The position numbers were made by a program, and so were the translations under genes. Shown piece by piece: positions 1-4,546 of a DNA stretch of 5,805 bases. This DNA comes from Acidicaldus organivorans (lineage in GTDB: Bacteria > Pseudomonadota > Alphaproteobacteria > Acetobacterales > Acetobacteraceae). Position 1 is the first letter of the stretch. Every line of letters starts with the position of its first letter. The notes beneath the pieces are model-generated. The model did not search any database. It was not told the DNA's origin and saw nothing but the letters and a program-made list of their open reading frames with translations. The stretch lies in NCBI GenBank assembly GCA_000759655.1, contig KN173907.1, forward strand, positions 1-5,805, in the 5' to 3' direction.

Positions 1-323
1 CGATGGCGGCGGGCGGGCTCGCTGCGGCGCTGGGCGGCAGCGCGGCGCAGATCGAGAATGCCGCCGAGATCGGCATGGAGCATCATCTCGGCCTCACCTG
101 CGATCCGGTGGGCGGGCTGGTGCAGATCCCCTGCATCGAACGCAACGGGATGGCGGCGATCAAGGCGGTGGGCGCCGCCTCGCTCGCCCTGCGCGGCGAT
201 GGCGAGCACCGGGTGAGTCTCGATCAGGTGATGGCGACGATGCGGGCGACCGGGGCCGACATGTCGAGCAAGTACAAGGAGACGGCCCAAGGCGGGCTTG
301 CCGTCGCCTTCACCGCCTGCTGA
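1..323 (+). CDS. sdaA: L-serine ammonia-lyase (L-serine dehydratase), C-terminal part, 5' end outside window
   Basis: This is the C-terminal 106 or so residues of an iron-sulfur L-serine dehydratase, which deaminates L-serine to pyruvate and ammonia in the cytoplasm. The reading frame runs in from the left edge, so the ATG at position 3 is internal and not the start. Recognition rests on the block [18 protein letters not shown], which supplies two cysteines of the kind that bind the [4Fe-4S] cluster, followed by [11 protein letters not shown] and the late block [15 protein letters not shown]. The protein ends in Cys (FTAC). In the characterised Legionella enzyme a C-terminal cysteine folds back into the active site, and this ending fits that arrangement. 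The stop is TGA at 321-323. The next gene is on the same strand but belongs to biotin metabolism, so no functional link is implied. The family call is secure; only the missing N-terminus limits it. Confidence 0.93.
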   Translation, partial: MAAGGLAAALGGSAAQIENAAEIGMEHHLGLTCDPVGGLVQIPCIERNGMAAIKAVGAASLALRGDGEHRVSLDQVMATMRATGADMSSKYKETAQGGLAVAFTAC

Positions 324-365
324 GGGCGTTTTGCGGCGTGGGCTTGGCGCGGCTCCGCCGAGCGA

Positions 366-375
366 TTATCGATAA
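366..375. promoter_or_regulatory. BioR operator, autoregulatory site in front of bioR
   Basis: The sequence TTATCGATAA matches the published alphaproteobacterial BioR consensus TTATMKATAA at every position. It sits inside a 12-bp perfect palindrome (ATTATCGATAAT, 365-376). It ends four bases before the bioR ATG at 380, so bound protein would cover the promoter -10 or the start region. Autorepression is inferred from this position and from the known behaviour of BioR. Confidence 0.8.
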
Positions 376-379
376 TTTC

Positions 380-1195
380 ATGGAGCAGGATCAGAGGGAG
401 AGGCGGCGGCGCCGGGCGGCCTCGCGTGGGGAGGACGACACGCGGGCGGCCTCGATCGCCCGGGTTCTTGGCGAGCGGATCATCCGCGGCGAGCTCGCGC
501 CGGGGACGGCGTTGCGCCAGGAGGCGGTGGCGCGCGATTTCGATGCGAGCCACGTTCCGGTGCGTGAGGCTTTTCGCCGGCTCGAGGCGCAGGGGCTGCT
601 CGAGCGCCTGCCGCGGCGCGGGGTGCGGGTCGCGGCGGCGAGTGCCGCGGAACTGCGCGAGATCGCCGAGATGCGGGCGCTGCTGGAAAGCCTCGCCCTA
701 CGTCATGCCGCGCCCCATCTCACCCCGGAAATCCTGGCGGCGGCGGAGGCGGCGAGCCGCGAGGCGGAGCAGGCGGCCGATGTCGCCGCGTTCGAGGCGG
801 CGAACCGGCGTTTTCACCGTCTTCTGCTCGAGCCCTGCGGGATGCGGCGTCTCCTTGCCGTGATCGATGATCTTCTCCTGGCGAGCGCCCGGTTTTTGTT
901 CCTCGGCTGGCAGCCCCGGTGGGAGGCGGGCAGCGAGCGTGATCACCGCGCCATTCTGGCGGCGTTGCGGGCGGGTGAGGTGGAGAGCGCCTGCGCCTTG
1001 CTCGCCCGTCACGTGCGGGCGATGGCGGCGGGCGCCGGGGGGAGCGGGGGGGGGGGGAGACGCGTCTCCCCCCCCCCCCGCTCCCCCCGGCGCCCGCCGC
1101 CATCGCCCGTCACGTGCGGGCGATGGCGGCGGGCGCCGGGGGGAGCGGGGAGGGAGAGAGACGCGTCTCCCGTCTGCGCGTTGGCTAGTTTGTAG
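380..1195 (+). CDS. bioR: GntR-family (FCD) transcriptional regulator, probable biotin repressor BioR with an altered C-terminus
   Basis: This is a 271-residue regulator with an arginine-rich N-terminus, a winged helix (about residues 22-86; RGELAPGTALRQE and VPVREAFRRLEAQGLL are typical GntR wHTH blocks) and an FCD ligand domain (about 92-212; FHRLLLEPCG and DHRAILAALRAGE near its end). The subfamily call comes from context: bioY and bioB follow, and BioR-type operators precede both this gene and bioY. ATG 380 is preferred over the in-frame GTG at 338 because the operator lies between them and the extension looks non-coding; no clear Shine-Dalgarno is visible. Conserved sequence stops near V212. 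The remaining 59 residues are read through a large palindrome and are rich in Gly, Pro, Arg and Ser. Removing a 101-bp duplication would give a 235-residue protein ending RLRVG at TAG 1186-1188, so the present C-terminus is probably a frameshift product. GntR/FCD is near certain; BioR is likely. Confidence 0.85.
   Translation: MEQDQRERRRRRAASRGEDDTRAASIARVLGERIIRGELAPGTALRQEAVARDFDASHVPVREAFRRLEAQGLLERLPRRGVRVAAASAAELREIAEMRALLESLALRHAAPHLTPEILAAAEAASREAEQAADVAAFEAANRRFHRLLLEPCGMRRLLAVIDDLLLASARFLFLGWQPRWEAGSERDHRAILAALRAGEVESACALLARHVRAMAAGAGGSGGGGRRVSPPPRSPRRPPPSPVTCGRWRRAPGGAGRERDASPVCALASL
1002..1049 (+). repeat. Direct repeat, copy 1 (48 bp, identical to 1103-1150)
   Basis: These 48 bases recur exactly at 1103-1150, an offset of 101 bp. 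The repeat covers the end of the conserved bioR coding region and most of the palindrome's left arm. Together with the inverted arm, the region reads as arm, inverted arm, arm. Confidence 0.93.
1016..1109. repeat. Perfect 94-bp spacer-free palindrome inside the 3' end of bioR
   Basis: The two 47-bp arms (1016-1062 and 1063-1109) are exact reverse complements with no loop, centred in GAGACGCGTCTC. The arms include a run of 12 G (1046-1057) and the matching run of 12 C (1068-1079). I checked the pairing base by base; it breaks at 1015/1110. It would form a very stable hairpin in RNA and a cruciform in DNA. It may be a real inverted duplication or an assembly or amplification artefact. Confidence 0.95.
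1103..1150 (+). repeat. Direct repeat, copy 2 (48 bp, identical to 1002-1049)
   Basis: This is the second copy of the 48-bp repeat. The sequence after it (1151-1169) aligns without gaps to copy 1 up to GAGACGCGTCTC, except that the 12-base G run of copy 1 is here GGGGAGGGAGAG, three A residues in place of G. This copy, with its varied purines and its in-frame TAG at 1186-1188, looks like the original end of bioR. Confidence 0.93.
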
Positions 1196-1235
1196 ATTAT
1201 TCCGGGATGAAGGGGCTGAAGGAGGGGCGCAAGTA

Positions 1236-1264
1236 GGGGGCTGAGCCCCTGCCTCACGTTTTTT
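1236..1264 (+). terminator. Possible rho-independent terminator after bioR
   Basis: A short GC hairpin (GGGGC at 1237-1241, loop TGA, GCCCC at 1245-1249, plus a G-T pair outside) is followed nine bases later by six T residues (1259-1264). The gap between stem and T run is longer than ideal, so this is a weak call. It lies between bioR and the bioY operator, where a terminator would separate the two transcripts. Confidence 0.35.
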
Positions 1265-1315
1265 CTCTTGCCGGCGGTGGCGGTTTCGTGGAATCTGGAG
1301 ATAGTTCGTGATGGA

Positions 1316-1325
1316 TTATCTATTA
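1316..1325. promoter_or_regulatory. BioR operator in front of bioY
   Basis: TTATCTATTA matches the BioR consensus TTATMKATAA at nine of ten positions (T for A at position 9). It lies 11 bases upstream of the bioY ATG and directly before its ribosome binding site GGAGG (1328-1332). A plausible -10 (GATTAT, 1314-1319) overlaps it, so a bound repressor would block transcription initiation. Regulation of the bioY-bioB unit by the neighbouring regulator is inferred. Confidence 0.72.
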
Positions 1326-1336
1326 ATGGAGGAGCC

Positions 1337-1954
1337 ATGACGCCGTCCCTTCCCGGAAGCCGCGCCGCAAGCCACGCCCTGCCACGCCAAGTGGGCACGC
1401 TCATTCTCGGCGTCGCCCTGCTCACCCTCGCCGCCAAGATCGAGATCCCCTTCTGGCCAGTGCCGATGACCTTGCACACGCTCGCCATCATGGGCTTTGC
1501 GGTCTTCCTCGGCCCGCGCCCGGCCCTTTCCATCATCGCCGCCTATCTCGCCCTCGGCGCCGTGGGGCTTCCGGTCTTTTCCGGCACGCCCGCCCGCGGC
1601 ATCGGCCTCGCCTACATGCTCGGCCCGACGGGGGGCTATCTCGCCGGTTACCCGCTCGGCGCGCTGATCGCGGGCCATCTCGCCGCTCTCCTCGCTCGCC
1701 GCCCAGGCTGGGGCTGGAAGATGGGGGGACGTCTCATCGCCATGCTGGCCGGCATGGTGCCGGTCTATGGGCTCGGCCTTCTCTGGCTCGCCCGCTTCGT
1801 CCCCGCTGGCAGGGTCTGGGCGCTGGGCGCGGCGCCGTTCCTGCTGGGTGATCTCGTCAAGATCGCCGTCCTCGCCGCGGCGAGCGGATTTTTCCCTGCC
1901 CTGCCCTTCGGCGCGAGCAAGGGAGCGTCCGCCGGGACGGAGGACGCCCGGTGA
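1337..1954 (+). CDS. bioY: Biotin transporter BioY (ECF-type S-component)
   Basis: This is a 205-residue membrane protein that captures biotin for uptake. BioY acts as the substrate-binding S-component of an energy-coupling factor transporter, and in many proteobacteria it occurs without its BioMN partners; none are seen here. Most of the chain is hydrophobic, consistent with about six membrane helices. Family blocks are IPFWPVPMTLHT (residues 37-48), GLPVFSG (77-83), MLGPTGGYLAG (94-104) and the late GDLVKIAVLAA. ATG 1337 is chosen because GGAGG at 1328-1332 sits just before it and a BioR box lies immediately upstream; the in-frame start at 1268 would place that operator inside the gene. bioB follows 66 bp downstream, so co-transcription is likely. 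Nothing looks broken. Confidence 0.94.
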   Translation: MTPSLPGSRAASHALPRQVGTLILGVALLTLAAKIEIPFWPVPMTLHTLAIMGFAVFLGPRPALSIIAAYLALGAVGLPVFSGTPARGIGLAYMLGPTGGYLAGYPLGALIAGHLAALLARRPGWGWKMGGRLIAMLAGMVPVYGLGLLWLARFVPAGRVWALGAAPFLLGDLVKIAVLAAASGFFPALPFGASKGASAGTEDAR

Positions 1955-1995
1955 GCGGTGCGGCATCTTCCCTGCCCTCTCCTTCCCCCCTGTGG

Positions 1996-2010
1996 CCTGC
2001 CCTCGGCAGG
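1996..2010 (+). promoter_or_regulatory. Small hairpin overlapping the bioB ribosome binding site
   Basis: CCTGCC (1996-2001) and GGCAGG (2005-2010) form a perfect 6-bp stem with a CTC loop. The 3' arm overlaps the start of the probable bioB Shine-Dalgarno sequence (AGGGGA, 2008-2013). It could reduce bioB translation relative to bioY, but at this GC content a short stem may also arise by chance. Confidence 0.3.
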
Positions 2011-2020
2011 GGACGATGGT

Positions 2021-2983
2021 ATGGTGCGGCATGACTGGGCGGTGGAGGAGGTCGAGGCGCTCTACCGCCTGCCGCTCCTCGAGCTTCTGGGGCGCGCCCA
2101 GGCGGTGCATCGCGCCCATTTTCCGCCTGCCCATCTCGAACGGGCCAAACTCCTCTCCATCAAGACCGGGGGGTGCCCTGAGGATTGCGCCTACTGCCCG
2201 CAATCGGCCCATTACGCGCCGGGACGGGTGCCGGGGCGGCTGATGGCGCTTGAGGCGGTGCGCGAGGCGGCGCGCCAGGCCAAGGCGGAGGGCGCGCAGC
2301 GTTTCTGCATGGGCGCGGCATGGCGGAGCGTGCGCGAGGGGCCGGAGTTCGACGCGGTGCTCGCCATGGTGCGCGAGGTCAAGGCGCTCGGGCTCGAGAC
2401 TTGCGCCACGCTCGGCATGCTCACCCCGGGGCAGGCCGCGCGCCTCGCCGAAGCCGGGCTCGATTATTACAACCACAATCTCGATACGGGGGCGGACTTC
2501 TATCCGCGCATCATCACCACCCGCCGCTACGAGGACCGGCTCGCCACATTGGCCGCGGCGCGGGCGGCGGGGCTCCGGCTCTGCTGCGGGGGCATCGTGG
2601 GGCTCGGCGAGAGCGTGCGCGACCGCGCCGCCCTGCTCGCCACGCTTGCCCGCTTCTCCCCGCACCCCGAAAGCGTGCCCATCAACGGGCTCGTCGCCGT
2701 CCCCGCAACGCCGCTTGGCGAGCGCCCGCCGCCCGATCCGCTGGAACTCGTCCGCATGGTGGCCACCGCCCGGCTGGTGTTGCCGCGCTCGGTGATTCGC
2801 CTGGCCGCGGGACGGGTGGCGCTGTCGCGCGAGGCGCAGATCCTCTGTCTCCTCGCCGGGGCCAATTCGCTCTTCATCGGCGAGCGGCTGCTCACCACCC
2901 CGAATGCCGGGGAGGGGGCGGATGCGGCGCTCTTCGCCGCGCTCGCGCCGCTCGCAGGCGAGGAGGCGGTAGCGGCAGGGTGA
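2021..2983 (+). CDS. bioB: Biotin synthase BioB (radical SAM)
   Basis: This 320-residue enzyme inserts sulfur into dethiobiotin to make biotin, the last step of the pathway. It is a radical SAM protein with two iron-sulfur clusters. The [4Fe-4S] ligands are C52, C56 and C59 in [14 protein letters not shown]. The [2Fe-2S] ligands C96 (RFCMGAAWR), C128 (ETCATLGML), C188 ([11 protein letters not shown]) and R260 (VIRLAAGR) are all present, at nearly the same numbering as the E. coli enzyme. YNHNLDT (150-156) is another family block. ATG 2021 has AGGGGA seven bases upstream and gives a normal length; the in-frame GTG at 1958 would add 21 atypical residues. The other biotin synthesis genes are not in this window. 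The gene probably shares a BioR-controlled transcript with bioY. An extra Cys (C189) replaces the Ser common in the C-S-G-G motif, likely neutral. Confidence 0.97.
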   Translation: MVRHDWAVEEVEALYRLPLLELLGRAQAVHRAHFPPAHLERAKLLSIKTGGCPEDCAYCPQSAHYAPGRVPGRLMALEAVREAARQAKAEGAQRFCMGAAWRSVREGPEFDAVLAMVREVKALGLETCATLGMLTPGQAARLAEAGLDYYNHNLDTGADFYPRIITTRRYEDRLATLAAARAAGLRLCCGGIVGLGESVRDRAALLATLARFSPHPESVPINGLVAVPATPLGERPPPDPLELVRMVATARLVLPRSVIRLAAGRVALSREAQILCLLAGANSLFIGERLLTTPNAGEGADAALFAALAPLAGEEAVAAG

Positions 2984-2986
2984 GGG

Positions 2987-3003
2987 CCGCGCGCGACCCG
3001 CGG
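2987..3003. terminator. Possible stem-loop between convergent bioB and alkB
   Basis: CCGCG and CGCGG flank a 7-base loop in the 49-bp gap between the two convergent stop codons. There is no T run on either strand, so termination here would have to be of a different kind. This is a weak call based on position and the short stem. Confidence 0.2.
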
Positions 3004-3032
3004 TTCGCCCCTCCGGGTTCGGCGGGGCCGGT

Positions 3033-3695
3033 TCACCGGGCGCGACGGAAGGTGAGATTGTAGCGGAAGGGGCCGGTGAGCGGGGGTTCGCCCGCCTTGA
3101 GCGGGGCGATCCCGTGAAAGTGAAGCCGCGCCGGCCCGCCCCAGACCACGACATCCCCGTGCCCGAGAGGGATGCGGCGGAGCGGGTCGCGCCGCGCTCC
3201 TCCTCCCCAGAGAAAAACGGCGGCAAGCCCGAGCGAGACTGAGACGATGGGGGCGTCGAGATCGTGTTCGTCGCGGTCCTGATGCGGGCCCATCCGCGCC
3301 CCGATGGCATAGCGGTTGATCAGGCAGGAATCGGGGAGGAATTCGGGGAAACCGGCCGCCTCGGCCGATTTTCGCGCAAGATGCAGGAAGAGGGGCGGAA
3401 GGGGCGGCCAGGGTTGAGAGCTCGCCGGATCGAGCGGGCTGTAACGATAGCCCCGCGCATCACTGATCCAGCCCCAGGTGCCGCAACTCGTCATCGCCAC
3501 TGACATCTCCCGCCCGCCGGGGATGGTGAAATGGCGGAACGGGGCGCGGGCGGCGATCTTCGCGATCTCGGAGAGCAGAGCGGGGGCGAGGGCGGCGGCG
3601 GCGCGGCAGAAGAGCACCGCGCCGGGGCCGAGGGCGAGGCGTTCGCGGAAATCGAGGGGAGAATCGGTGAGGTCAGGCGTGGCGGACGGCTCCAT
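3033..3695 (-). CDS. alkB: AlkB-type Fe(II)/2-oxoglutarate-dependent nucleic acid demethylase
   Basis: This is a 220-residue protein, close to E. coli AlkB (216), which removes methyl lesions such as 1-methyladenine and 3-methylcytosine from DNA and RNA by oxidation. The iron ligands are H138 and D140 (GPHQDRDE) and H194 (RLHFHGI). The 2-oxoglutarate-binding arginines are R211 and R217 in RYNLTFR. The block GGREMSVAMTSCGTWGW (60-76) corresponds to the AlkB nucleotide-recognition lid, and NRYAIGARMG precedes the metal motif. The start at 3695 is the only ATG giving a family-like length; the frame stays open upstream to 4073, but that extension has no AlkB similarity. No good Shine-Dalgarno sits before this ATG, although a possible promoter lies just upstream and may give a very short leader. 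No ada gene or other alkylation-repair neighbour is in the window. Confidence 0.95.
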   Translation of the reverse strand: MEPSATPDLTDSPLDFRERLALGPGAVLFCRAAAALAPALLSEIAKIAARAPFRHFTIPGGREMSVAMTSCGTWGWISDARGYRYSPLDPASSQPWPPLPPLFLHLARKSAEAAGFPEFLPDSCLINRYAIGARMGPHQDRDEHDLDAPIVSVSLGLAAVFLWGGGARRDPLRRIPLGHGDVVVWGGPARLHFHGIAPLKAGEPPLTGPFRYNLTFRRAR

Positions 3696-3710
3696 GATCC
3701 AAAATCCACA

Positions 3711-3740
3711 ATTCTCTCCTCCCAGACGACCCACGTCCAA
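3711..3740 (-). promoter_or_regulatory. Possible alkB promoter
   Basis: On the minus strand, TTGGAC (3740-3735) and GAGAAT (3716-3711) are separated by 18 bases and resemble sigma-70 -35 and -10 hexamers (five and four of six matches). Initiation about seven bases on would leave only around ten bases before the alkB ATG at 3695. This agrees with the lack of a visible ribosome binding site, but the match is modest. Confidence 0.35.
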
Positions 3741-3826
3741 ACTGCCATGCGAGCGGCGCCGGCGCGTAAGGAGGGGGGTGGCGGAAGGCCTGCCGCGGAT
3801 TGTGCCGTTCGGTTGACGGAACCGGC

Positions 3827-3880
3827 AACGCCTCTGGAGTAACACCTCTGAGGCACGCTGATCGGGCGCAACGCCTGTGG
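3827..3880 (+). repeat. Three degenerate copies of an 11-bp motif (AACRCCTSTGR)
   Basis: AACGCCTCTGG (3827-3837), AACACCTCTGA (3841-3851) and AACGCCTGTGG (3870-3880) are near-identical direct repeats with starts 14 and 29 bp apart. They lie 37-90 bp upstream of a possible -10 box at 3917. They could be binding sites for a regulator, but no protein is known to me for this motif. Confidence 0.4.
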
Positions 3881-3916
3881 GGGACGGTTTCCTGCTTTCC
3901 TTTCCCCGATTGGTGT

Positions 3917-4006
3917 TATGATCCATCGCTCCCCCCGCGCCGTTTCGGCGGAAGCAGGGGGCGGTCGGATCCAGACGAAATCCGGAGGTGAGAGGAGAGC
4001 ACGATG
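3917..4006 (+). promoter_or_regulatory. Possible promoter -10, structured leader, ribosome binding site and orphan start codon
   Basis: TATGAT at 3917-3922 is a good -10 match, without a convincing -35. Downstream come a stem-loop (CGCCG 3938-3942, loop TTT, CGGCG 3946-3950, flanked by runs of C and G that can extend it) and a second one (CGGAT 3966-3970, ATCCG 3980-3984). Then AGAGGAGAG (3991-3999) is placed properly before ATG 4004. The frame reads MRGHAQTCKFRT and stops at TGA 4040-4042. It looks like the regulatory head of a gene whose body was lost to IS activity, or a leader-peptide gene. Confidence 0.3.
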
Positions 4007-4089
4007 CGCGGACATGCACAAACCTGCAAATTTCGGACTTGACCTTCGACGAGAATCGGTTAGCCGTCGTCAACTAAGAGGTGAGTGCG

Positions 4090-4251
4090 ATGCAGCTGTC
4101 GTTTGGGGGCGGCGAGGATCTAGCCGGTCGCAAGAAGACGCGACGAAAGCTTTTTCTAGCCGAGATGGAGCAAGTGGTGCCGTGGGAGGTGCCGGTAGCT
4201 CTGATTGAGCTGCGCTACCCGACTTTTGGCCGCCTTGGCCGGCAGCCGTAG
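4090..4251 (+). pseudogene. IS5-family transposase, N-terminal remnant
   Basis: The 53-codon frame opens MQLSFGGGEDLAGRKKTRRK, continues with LFLAEMEQVVPWEVPVALIE and ends GRLGRQP before TAG 4249-4251. This is the typical N-terminus of an IS5-family transposase, whose intact members run to over 300 residues. The DDE catalytic core is absent, so this is a dead fragment. The TAG falls where the family usually has a Tyr codon (P-Y-A), so the homology may extend a codon or two past it before being cut. I cannot identify the element's terminal inverted repeat on the left. The next piece of DNA belongs to an unrelated transposase. Confidence 0.8.
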
Positions 4252-4428
4252 GCAGGGGGCTACTCGAAGGCCAGTTCCTGGGATGCCATGGCTGTGATGA
4301 CGCTGCTAGAGAAGTATCGCGCGCGGTTGTGCACAACCAATATGGTGGAGCGACTCAATGAGGAGATCCGATGTTGCGAGCGTGTCCTGCGGATCTTCCC
4401 GAATGAAGCATTGGATGACGTACTCTAG
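4252..4428 (+). pseudogene. IS256-family (mutator-type) transposase, C-terminal remnant
   Basis: Reading on in the same frame after the IS5-family stop, DAMAVMTLLEKYRARL leads to CTTNMVERLNEEIR, CCERVLRIFPNEA and a stop at 4426-4428. The order TTN..ERLNEEIR..ERV.RIFPNE is a hallmark of the C-terminus of IS256-family transposases. Only about 55 codons survive. The catalytic core upstream is missing, and the usual last 20-30 residues are lost after the IFPNEA block. Some expected basic residues are replaced (R-C-C-E where R-R-R-E is usual), which fits decay. The fragment shows past insertion and rearrangement at this site. Confidence 0.82.
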
Positions 4429-4546
4429 TAGTTTGGATGCCACATCACCAGTGGCGTAGGAGAGCATCAACAGTGTGCGCTAGTCCACCCGATTTGGGAG
4501 GGTATCGCACCAAAAAACCTGATCAACGGAAGTTGCAGGAGGTTGT
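4429..4546 (+). other. Short spacer between transposase remnant and methyltransferase gene
   Basis: I see no gene in these 118 bases. The only clear signal is the strong ribosome binding site AGGAGG (4537-4542) four bases before the ATG at 4547. The remainder may be decayed IS256-type terminal sequence, but I cannot recognise an inverted repeat. Confidence 0.5.

Larger units (their letters stand above)
3696..4089. other. 394-bp non-coding stretch: alkB promoter region, repeat motifs and orphan leader
   Basis: I see no gene in this stretch. From left to right it holds the likely alkB promoter on the minus strand, a sequence with three short related motifs (3827-3880), a possible plus-strand promoter near 3917, a leader with two stem-loops and a ribosome binding site (3931-3999), and an ATG at 4004 opening a frame of only 12 codons. 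Its right end leads into transposase debris. The short forward frames that cross it have no recognisable protein character. Confidence 0.5.

Noticed and set aside
338..379. GTG 338 as the bioR start
   Set aside because: It would place the operator palindrome inside the gene and add residues with no GntR character; ATG 380 fits better.
1002..1170. CRISPR-like or tandem-repeat array
   Set aside because: There are only two direct copies and one inverted copy with no unique spacers, which fits an inverted duplication and not an array.
1268..1336. Upstream in-frame start for bioY
   Set aside because: The extension carries the BioR box and the ribosome binding site of the ATG at 1337, so it is leader sequence.
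1958..2020. GTG 1958 as the bioB start
   Set aside because: It would give 21 Pro/Leu/Cys-rich residues not seen in BioB, and a good Shine-Dalgarno precedes ATG 2021.
1316..3310. A 664-codon open frame on the minus strand across bioY and bioB
   Set aside because: It is antisense to two clearly conserved genes, overlaps alkB, and reads as Arg/Gly/Pro/Glu-rich sequence typical of GC-rich mirror frames.
3696..4073. 126-residue N-terminal extension of alkB in the same frame
   Set aside because: The AlkB family is about 216 residues, and the extension has no family similarity and runs antisense to non-coding and transposase-adjacent DNA.
3918..4208. 96-codon forward frame overlapping the orphan leader and the IS5-family remnant
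   Set aside because: It is out of frame with the recognisable transposase sequence and has no protein-like pattern.
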